Shown here: positions 16,399-22,371 of the stretch, one piece after another | How the letters are laid out: every line of letters begins with the position of its first letter | Position numbering within the stretch: the stretch's first letter is position 1 | NCBI GenBank assembly: GCA_900551455.1 | Contig: URVV01000012.1 | Coordinates: 1-35,050 of the forward strand | Origin: an uncultured Mycoplasmatota bacterium | GTDB lineage: Bacteria; Bacillota_I; Bacilli_A; RF39; UBA660 | Length of the DNA: 35,050 nucleotides | Direction of reading: 5' to 3' | Position numbers and translations under genes: made by a program | Notes under the pieces: generated by a model | What the model saw: the letters and a program-made list of their open reading frames with translations, nothing else | The model's database searches: none | What the model was told of the DNA's origin: nothing

Positions 16399-16488
16399 CC
16401 GATTTCAATAGATTTCCTACCGATTTCAGTAAATTTTATATCAATACTTTAAATATTTTTCTCGTTTTCAGAAAAATCTATTGAAATC
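16399..16488. promoter_or_regulatory. Operator cluster between divergent receiver and Xre genes
   Basis: CCGATTTCAATAGATTT (16399-16415) and CCGATTTCAGTAAATTT (16420-16436) are direct repeats. A degenerate copy lies at 16461-16477. The 15-nt core of the first (16401-16415) returns as an exact reverse complement at 16474-16488. The first copy adjoins the -35 box of the receiver gene; the inverted copy lies about 26 nt before the TATAAT (16515-16520) of the Xre gene. This is the layout of a two-way switch bound by the Xre protein (inferred). Confidence 0.6.
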
Positions 16489-16546
16489 AAGAGATTTTTT
16501 TATTATTTTTTTGATATAATTACATATAGACAAAGGAGGCCATAAT

Positions 16547-16786
16547 ATGTCTTTTACGCAGGCAATAATCAATAGAATACTTGAACTATGTGAAATGAAC
16601 CATATTACTCCAAATAAGTTATCAGAACTTTCCACTGTACCGGTAGCAACACTATTTGCGTTACTAAATGATAAAGTAGAAAATCCTAGTTCCAGAAACA
16701 TATATAAAATGTGTAAGGTTTTTGGGATAACTATGGCAGAGTTTTATGATACTGATATATTTAATCAAATGAATTTTACGAAATAA
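16547..16786 (+). CDS. Small XRE-family HTH regulator
   Basis: The 79-aa protein is a single HTH_26/HTH_3-type domain: LCEMNHITPNKLSELSTVPV, then SSRNIYKMCKVFGITMAEF. AAAGGAGG precedes the ATG and TATAAT lies at 16515-16520. Its gene is flanked on both sides by the repeated ATTTC-type motif, which makes it the natural candidate to bind that motif and control itself, the receiver-like gene and the small RNA downstream. Similar short regulators are widespread. The ligand or partner is unknown. Confidence 0.85.
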   Translation: MSFTQAIINRILELCEMNHITPNKLSELSTVPVATLFALLNDKVENPSSRNIYKMCKVFGITMAEFYDTDIFNQMNFTK

Positions 16787-16797
16787 TTATTTATATC

Positions 16798-16814
16798 ACA
16801 ACCAAAATGGTTGT
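16798..16814 (+). terminator. Terminator of Xre gene
   Basis: ACAACCA, a 3-nt loop and TGGTTGT are followed by TTTCTTTTT, 12 nt after the stop codon. Confidence 0.75.
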
Positions 16815-16840
16815 TTTCTTTTTACATTATTTTTTTAAAC

Positions 16841-16863
16841 ATTTCCTACCGATTTCAGTAAAT
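16841..16863 (+). repeat. Exact 23-nt copy of the operator element
   Basis: The 23 nt here are identical to 16412-16434 in the receiver/Xre interval (ATTTCCTACCGATTTCAG and five more bases). It overlaps the -35 position of the promoter for the candidate small RNA, so the same regulator probably acts here. Confidence 0.7.
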
Positions 16864-17027
16864 ACTGTGATATAATTTAATTGTAGAGGAAATACGGGTA
16901 TTTAAGTTATAAAGATGGATATATCAACAAAACCCCAACCTATTTTCCTCTGCATCCCAATTTATGTTTTTCATTTAATCTACACACTCCTTTCTGAAAA
17001 TGAGGCAACAATGCCTCATTTTGTTTT
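16848..17027 (+). ncRNA. Candidate small RNA with its own promoter and terminator
   Basis: A -10 TATAAT (16871-16876) lies 17 nt from a weak -35 (ACCGAT) inside the operator copy. The stretch ends in a strong terminator: AAAATGAGGCA/TGCCTCATTTT at 16997-17022, 11 bp, 4-nt loop, then a T-rich run. The predicted RNA is about 145 nt. AGAGGAAATA (16885-16894) can pair with TATTTTCCTCT (16941-16951), giving a closed 5' domain. No plus-strand ORF is visible. On the minus strand a 16-codon ORF (MKNINWDAEENRLGFC) follows AAAGGAG at a long spacing; I regard it as the weaker explanation. Confidence 0.5.
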
Positions 17028-17062
17028 GTAAAAAAAAGAGACTCTTAAGTAATTAAGCTATT

Positions 17063-17230
17063 TTAATACTTAATACTAAAAGTAGTTCCTTCTCCTTTTA
17101 AAGAATTCACAATAACTCTTCCATTATCCTTTCCTATTATTGCATTTGCTAAAGATAATCCTATCTCATTACTATCATTATTAGAGTTTTTCCCTTTATA
17201 AAATCTTTTATTTTTATCTTGATGTAAGTG
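17063..17230 (-). pseudogene. Sensor histidine kinase, 3' fragment
   Basis: Fifty-five codons without a start read RFYKGKNSNNDSNEIGLSL, then ANAIIGKDNGRV and GEGTTFSIKY-stop. This is the G2 box and last strand of a HATPase_c kinase domain. The rest of the kinase is missing; TAA closes the frame at 17231. Confidence 0.85.
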
Positions 17231-17298
17231 TTATTTTTATCAACTCCATCTTAATTATATATTACTAATGTTACATCTAAGTTACAAAATGATAAAAA

Positions 17299-17385
17299 AA
17301 GAGAATAGTATAAGCTACAATGGTAAAGGAGGTTTGTCTTAAATCTCTCTATTGCAGCTAGCAAATATAGCCATTCTATCCTCTT
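17299..17385. other. Nested inverted repeats in an interval without genes
   Basis: AAGAGAATAG (17299-17308) pairs with CTATCCTCTT (17376-17385) except for one position. Inside it AGCTACAAT (17313-17321) pairs with ATTGCAGCT (17351-17359) with one G-T. AAAGGAGG lies in the inner loop. This may be a structured RNA or a cruciform. The rest of 17231-17440 shows nothing I can name except a further operator-like copy at 17408-17426. Confidence 0.35.
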
Positions 17386-17450
17386 AGCACTATTTTACCA
17401 TATTTTTCCCGTTTTCAGTAGAAAATTATTATTTATTTACATAAAATCTA

Positions 17451-17479
17451 TTGATATCAGTAAACTATTATGTTATATT
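17451..17479 (+). promoter_or_regulatory. perR promoter
   Basis: TTGATA (17451-17456), a 17-nt spacer and TATATT (17474-17479). The -35 region lies within a degenerate copy of the operator motif found around the Xre gene (17443-17464). Confidence 0.7.
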
Positions 17480-17481
17480 AT

Positions 17482-17496
17482 TAGTAATCATTACTA
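17482..17496 (+). promoter_or_regulatory. Fur/PerR-type 7-1-7 operator
   Basis: TAGTAAT-C-ATTACTA is a perfect palindrome with the 7-1-7 spacing of PerR and Fur boxes. It covers the expected transcription start of the perR-like gene, just before its Shine-Dalgarno. Autorepression and control of the rubrerythrin gene follow from this. Confidence 0.75.
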
Positions 17497-17510
17497 TTAA
17501 GGAGGTAATT

Positions 17511-17882
17511 GTGAGAAATACTACACAAAGAAATTTAATACTGGATATTACAAATAATTCATGTGAACATTTAACAGCTGAAGAAGTTTATGAAATTACT
17601 AGAAAAAGTATTTCAAATATTAGTTTAGGAACAGTATATAGAAATTTAAATATTCTAGTAGAACTTCGAAAGATAAGAAAAATTAAAACTTTTGATGGCA
17701 TAGATCATTATGACAAACTGCATATTAAACATAATCACTTTATTTGTTTAAAATGTAATAAAATATTTGATATACATGAAACATCTAATATTGAGCATAA
17801 AAATATTCCAAATGATTTTGAAATAGTAAACTATGATATTACCTACTCTGGTTATTGTAATGAATGTAAGAAAGGAAGGTAA
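17511..17882 (+). CDS. perR: Fur-family peroxide-type regulator (PerR-like)
   Basis: The 123-aa protein starts at a GTG that has GGAGG 5 nt before it; the longer open frame from 17451 covers the promoter and is ruled out. The N-terminal winged helix has LTAEEVYEIT and GTVYRNLNIL. The C-terminal metal domain has HNHFICLKCNKIFDIH and YCNEC, so both CxxC pairs for structural zinc are present. The gene is followed after 2 nt by rubrerythrin, the classic partner in peroxide defence of anaerobes, which favours PerR over Fur or Zur. Metal selectivity itself cannot be read off. Confidence 0.85.
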   Translation: MRNTTQRNLILDITNNSCEHLTAEEVYEITRKSISNISLGTVYRNLNILVELRKIRKIKTFDGIDHYDKLHIKHNHFICLKCNKIFDIHETSNIEHKNIPNDFEIVNYDITYSGYCNECKKGR

Positions 17883-17884
17883 AG

Positions 17885-18427
17885 ATGGAAAATTTAAAAG
17901 GAACAAAAACGGAAAAAAATTTAATGGAAGCATTTGCTGGTGAATCACAAGCAAGAAATAAATACACTTATTATGCTTCTAAAGCTAGAAAGGATGGCTT
18001 TGAACAAATAGCTGCAATTTTTGAAGAAACTGCTAATAATGAAAAAGAACATGCAAAATTATGGTTTAAAGAACTTCATGGTGGTGAAGTTCCTAGTACA
18101 TTAGAAAATCTTAATGATGCTGCAAGTGGTGAAAACTATGAATGGACAGATATGTATGAGAGAATGGCTAAGGAGGCAAGAGAAGAAGGATTTACAAGAA
18201 TTGCTAATCTTTTTGAAGAAGTTGCCAAAATTGAAAAAGAACATGAAGAAAGATACAAAAAATTAATTGAAAACATTAATAATGGCTTAGTATTCTCTAG
18301 TGAAGGAGATACTATTTGGATATGTCGCAACTGTGGTCATATTGTCATTGGTAAAAAAGCCCCAGAAGTTTGCCCTGTTTGTTCTCACGCTAAATCATTC
18401 TTTGAAAGAAAAGCAAATAATTATTAA
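17885..18427 (+). CDS. rbr: Rubrerythrin
   Basis: The 180-aa protein reduces hydrogen peroxide in anaerobes. The ferritin-like four-helix diiron domain shows EAFAGESQARNKYTYY, EETANNEKEHAK and EEVAKIEKEHEERY. The C-terminal rubredoxin-like iron site has CRNCG and CPVC. Length and all ligands are normal. It has GGAAGG before the ATG, 2 nt from perR, and ends at a strong hairpin terminator. Confidence 0.95.
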   Translation: MENLKGTKTEKNLMEAFAGESQARNKYTYYASKARKDGFEQIAAIFEETANNEKEHAKLWFKELHGGEVPSTLENLNDAASGENYEWTDMYERMAKEAREEGFTRIANLFEEVAKIEKEHEERYKKLIENINNGLVFSSEGDTIWICRNCGHIVIGKKAPEVCPVCSHAKSFFERKANNY

Positions 18428-18439
18428 TTTTATGTCATC

Positions 18440-18469
18440 AAAAAAGTTTGCAAAAAAGCAAACTTTTTT
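18440..18469. terminator. Bidirectional terminator between rbr and exporter gene
   Basis: A 12-bp perfect stem AAAAAAGTTTGC/GCAAACTTTTTT with a 6-nt loop carries T-runs on both strands, so it can end rbr (plus) and the MMPL gene (minus). Confidence 0.85.
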
Positions 18470-18479
18470 ATATATAATT

Positions 18480-20645
18480 TTATGATTTACTCTTATTATT
18501 AACTATCTTTTTATCAAATAAAACAATAATACTTGGTAAAACAAATAATATTAGTGATACGGCAATAGTTACTCCAATTGCTATTATATGGCAGATCTCC
18601 CCTATCGCTGGATCTTTAAATATAAATCCTAATGCACCAGTTATAATAATCATTATTAGTGATGATGTAAGAATTGTATGGATTGATTTATTATATGTTT
18701 CTTTTAAAGATATTCTTATACTATTTTCTTTTCTTAGCTCTCTATAATAGTTTGTAAATAATATTGCATAATCAATCGTTGCTCCCATTAATATGCTTTG
18801 TACTATTAGTAAAGATAAATAATATACTTTCATATCTAATATATTAATAATACCCATTAATATATAGACAGCACACTGAATTAGTAATACTAATATAAAT
18901 GGAATAATTAGTGATTTAAAGGTAAATAAAACTACTAAAAATATTAAAACTATTGTAATAATTGTAAGTTTATTCATTTCATAATTAAAGTTATTACTCA
19001 TTTCATAGTTCATAATAGAATTTCCTATAAAGTAATATTTTCCATTTAATTTATTCTTACATTCTTTATCTAATTTATCAATAAAAGTAAATGTATCTTT
19101 TGATTCTTCTTTATATGATGTGCTTATATTAATAATAGAATAGTTTTCTCCAACAAACATTTTTTTAGCTTCATTTATCCTATTATTAGCATTATTTATT
19201 TCTAGAAGCATATTGTTATCAATCATATTTTTAAAGTTAATTTGATTTTGGATTATAAAATTAATAAGTTCTTCAAGTGTTAATTTAGAATCATTATTGT
19301 ATTTATCTTGATAGATAGCTTTATAAATGCTAATGATGATTTCTTTATTAATATCAATATTTTGTGCTTTTAAAAAGTAGTTTAATTCATCGGCATTATA
19401 TTTTTTCCCTACTGTCGTTTTATAAGTATTTATAGTTTTAACCTTATCATCAGTAGTTAGATAATTTATAATTTCATCAATATTATCTTCATTTTTATTT
19501 TCGTATAAAAGTACTATATTATTGTCTTTTTTGAAAATCTTACTGATAGTATTATCTTTTGGTGTATCAAAAGTAACTATATTTGTTCCTTTTATAAAAT
19601 ATAAAACGGCAAATAGTATTATAAAAGTTAATGATATTATATATTTGTATTTTTGACTAAATATGGCGATTTTTTTCATATTTATATGTGGATATTTCTT
19701 ATGTGTTTTATATATTAGTTTATCAAATATAAGTATAAGTGATGGTAATACTGTAAAGATACATATTAAACTAATTAATACTCCTTTAGATAAAACTATT
19801 CCTAAATCTGTTCCTATTTTAAAACTCATAAATAAAAGGGCTAGAAGTCCTACTATGGTAGTAAATGAACTACCCATAATAGATGGGAATGATTTTTTTA
19901 TTGCCTCTTTCATTGAAGTTAAATTATTTTTATTATTTTCTTTTTCTTCACGGTAGCGATTAAGTAACATTATTGAATAATCCATTGTTAGCACAAGTTG
20001 CAAAATAGCAGCGATGGAATAAGTGGTATATGACACTTCACCAAGTAAATAATTGGTTCCTAAATTAATGATAATTGCAATTCCTATTGTTATTATAAAT
20101 AATACTGGTTCTATCCATGATGAACACATAATAAGTAATATTATTAGTAGTATTGAAAAAGCAAATATAATAATTGAAATAGGAACATTAGTAGTATCAC
20201 TATCTAGTTCATATACGAGTTTATATTCTTCTTTTAGATTATCAAGTGCTTTTTTTATGCTTTTTATTTCATCAGAATTAGAATTATATTTACTAGTTAA
20301 CACATATAAAGTATGGTTGTCTTTGTTATATGCATCACTTTCATTATCATAACTGATTGTATAAATGTTTTTTATTTCTTTTAATTTATTATAAACATCT
20401 AACTTTTTATTATTATCTAAATCATCTATCATTACCCAAATAGTACTCATATTTTTAACATCTGGTAATTCTTTTTCTAAAATATCAATACCCTTTTTCA
20501 TTGATGAATTAGATGGTAAATATTTAGTCATATCTTGATTTATATTTACTTTATTCATAGCAAATATACTCACGCAAGTAACAAGTAGCATAAATACTAA
20601 AATATAATTTCTTTTTTCTGTTATGAAATCTATTATTTTTTTCAT
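18480..20645 (-). CDS. MMPL/RND-family exporter
   Basis: The protein has 721 aa from ATG 20645 (AAGGGAG upstream; the longer frame to 20717 crosses the promoter). It has the two-halved RND layout. A first span precedes extracytoplasmic loop 1 (about 30-165, with QDMTKYLPSNSSMKKG), then come five spans, a second loop (about 370-555) and a final five-span block. Each half has the MMPL signature of charged residues in the first span of the block (LTMDYSIMLLNRYREE and GATIDYAILFTNYYRE). The family exports lipids or hydrophobic compounds using the proton gradient. The TetR gene diverges from it, so inducible efflux is likely. Confidence 0.88.
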   Translation of the reverse strand: MKKIIDFITEKRNYILVFMLLVTCVSIFAMNKVNINQDMTKYLPSNSSMKKGIDILEKELPDVKNMSTIWVMIDDLDNNKKLDVYNKLKEIKNIYTISYDNESDAYNKDNHTLYVLTSKYNSNSDEIKSIKKALDNLKEEYKLVYELDSDTTNVPISIIIFAFSILLIILLIMCSSWIEPVLFIITIGIAIIINLGTNYLLGEVSYTTYSIAAILQLVLTMDYSIMLLNRYREEKENNKNNLTSMKEAIKKSFPSIMGSSFTTIVGLLALLFMSFKIGTDLGIVLSKGVLISLICIFTVLPSLILIFDKLIYKTHKKYPHINMKKIAIFSQKYKYIISLTFIILFAVLYFIKGTNIVTFDTPKDNTISKIFKKDNNIVLLYENKNEDNIDEIINYLTTDDKVKTINTYKTTVGKKYNADELNYFLKAQNIDINKEIIISIYKAIYQDKYNNDSKLTLEELINFIIQNQINFKNMIDNNMLLEINNANNRINEAKKMFVGENYSIINISTSYKEESKDTFTFIDKLDKECKNKLNGKYYFIGNSIMNYEMSNNFNYEMNKLTIITIVLIFLVVLFTFKSLIIPFILVLLIQCAVYILMGIINILDMKVYYLSLLIVQSILMGATIDYAILFTNYYRELRKENSIRISLKETYNKSIHTILTSSLIMIIITGALGFIFKDPAIGEICHIIAIGVTIAVSLILFVLPSIIVLFDKKIVNNKSKS

Positions 20646-20734
20646 TAATAATTTCTCCCTTCTTTGACTTAAATGTCTATTTATATTATAATATACATGT
20701 GTTGATTTTACAGCCATCAGTTTATAAAAACTTG

Positions 20735-20775
20735 TTATTAAATAAACATTAAAATAATATATGTTTATTTAATAA
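20735..20775. promoter_or_regulatory. Operator between TetR gene and exporter
   Basis: A perfect 15-bp inverted repeat (left arm TTATTAAATAAACAT, right arm its complement at 20761-20775) with an 11-nt spacer lies in the divergent interval, 20 nt before the TetR start. Binding by the TetR product is inferred. Confidence 0.7.
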
Positions 20776-20795
20776 ATGAAAGGAGTAAATTATTT

Positions 20796-21326
20796 ATGAA
20801 TATCAAAGATAATCGTCGTGTTTCAATGACTAAAAAAATTATTAAAGATACTTTTATTGAAATGTTAGAAAAGAAAAATATTCAAAAAATTTATGTTAGA
20901 GAATTATGTGAAACTGCTGATATTAATAGAAGTACATTCTATAAATATTATGAATCACAATATGATTTATTAACAGAAATGCAAAATGACTTGCTTGTTC
21001 AAATAGAAGAAAAATGTAAAGACACTGATAATATAAAAGGATTAAATAATATATTAGACTATCTAAATAATAACAAAAAAACGTATAAGATTATTTTTAA
21101 TGCAAATATTGATCCAACATTTCCAAAAAAGTTATTAAATTTGCCTATTATTACTGAAATATTAAATAGCAAAATGTCTAATAGAACAGAAACAAAATAT
21201 AAGAAAACTTATATTCTTGAGGGTGGATACCATGTTATATTAGAATGGTTAAATAATGATTGCAAAGAGCCAGCAGAAAAGATAACAGAAGTTCTTATGA
21301 AATATATAAATCAAAATTTGAAATAG
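20796..21326 (+). CDS. TetR/AcrR-family regulator
   Basis: The 176-aa protein has a TetR HTH (RVSMTKKIIKDTFIEML, then LCETADINRSTFYKYYES) and a C-terminal ligand/dimer domain of the TetR_C_8 kind (...YHVILEWLNNDCKEPAEKI). GAAAGGAG precedes ATG. Divergent from the MMPL exporter across the perfect inverted repeat; the likely job is repression of that exporter and of itself. Confidence 0.88.
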   Translation: MNIKDNRRVSMTKKIIKDTFIEMLEKKNIQKIYVRELCETADINRSTFYKYYESQYDLLTEMQNDLLVQIEEKCKDTDNIKGLNNILDYLNNNKKTYKIIFNANIDPTFPKKLLNLPIITEILNSKMSNRTETKYKKTYILEGGYHVILEWLNNDCKEPAEKITEVLMKYINQNLK

Positions 21327-21329
21327 AAA

Positions 21330-21366
21330 AAAAGTTTATAGAAAGTAAATATATCTATAAACTTTT
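21330..21366. terminator. Terminator after TetR gene
   Basis: A 13-bp perfect stem (AAAAGTTTATAGA and its complement) with an 11-nt loop. It overlaps the stop of the minus-strand gene at 21365 and can serve both strands. Confidence 0.75.
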
Positions 21367-22256
21367 ATTTATACTGATAAGGATTATTAATTGTCTCATC
21401 TCCTGTCATTTCAAAATTGCCGTTTATTGTTACGACTGGTCTTATATAATAACTATTCGTTAATAAATTTCTAGTCCAGTCAGTAGGAGCTCCATTTTTA
21501 TCTACAATAAAGACATTTCCATTTTTATATGTTGGATCGTAATATGCAGGAGATAATGTCCAGTAGTAATTATCAATACCAGAATTATATAAGAAATATG
21601 AAGTGTTATTTTTCTTATAAGCGCCTCCTGCTAAAACAACTCCTTCTGCACTAATTAATCCAATATTTTCTTGAGTAATATATTTACTAGGACAAACTAG
21701 TATTGGAAAATAATTGTTACTATCTTGGTCTAAATTTTCATATGATTGAAAATAATTAACATTCGCATATGTACCTGATGATTTTCTTGTATAATAATCA
21801 AAGTTTACACAAAAATTTGATTTTACAATTTTATCAGAATTAGATGCTAGATTATTTTGATACCAATTATCTAAAATTGGTTTAATATTACTATTACCAT
21901 AAGCAAGCATTTCTTTAGCTAAATCTATTGTATCAGCAGAAGCACTATCTCTATATTTAGATGTTGTCCCACTTATTACACCATCTAATACAATTCTTAG
22001 ATTACCATTTTCATCTATTTGTAGTATTCTCCATGTGAATCCTCCAAAAGAAACGTAGTTATCATCATAATTTCCTCTTAGTAAAATTAACATCAAAGTT
22101 ACTATCATCTGGACTAACTGTAATATCATCATTTACTTTTAAGTCAATAGTAGTAAGGACATAACCAACACCTAAAACTAGTACTGCGACAACTAAAACC
22201 ATTTTTACAGCCTTAATTTTTTCTTCTCTCGTAAAATTTCTATATTCTCTTGCCAT
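21365..22256 (-). pseudogene. Frameshifted surface protein gene
   Basis: Two overlapping frames belong together. The first (63 codons from ATG 22256, with AAGGAGG) has a basic start, one membrane span and ...DDITVSPDDSNFDVNFT, as in BsaA/TasA-like anchored proteins of gut Firmicutes. It ends in TGA at 22065-22067. The second frame carries NYDDNYVSFGGFTWRIL and a long C-terminal domain with VVLAGG, YYWTLSP, VFIVDKNG and IRPVVTINGN-type segments, a family of large extracellular proteins. A one-base shift near 22070-22090 would fuse them. The N-terminal part also looks short for the family, so an internal deletion is likely. Confidence 0.7.
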
Positions 22257-22295
22257 ACATATCCTCCTTATATTAATTTTAACATATAAAAAATC

Positions 22296-22317
22296 TACAC
22301 GCTTTTTATTTCGTGTA
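22296..22317 (-). terminator. ppdK terminator
   Basis: On the minus strand TACACG pairs with CGTGTA across a 10-nt loop, followed by GATTTTTTAT. Confidence 0.6.
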
Positions 22318-22371
22318 AATTTTCTTCAAATCACTTCTTCTAGTCTTTTTATTTAATCACGCTTTTGCATT

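Noticed and set aside
17297..17400. Short minus-strand peptide ORF MAIFASCNREI
   Set aside because: Has an AGAGGATAGA before ATG but only 11 codons; it overlaps the nested stems and cannot be told from chance.
17451..17510. Longer N-terminus for the PerR-like protein
   Set aside because: These codons cover the -35, -10 and operator; the GTG at 17511 has the ribosome site and the family start.
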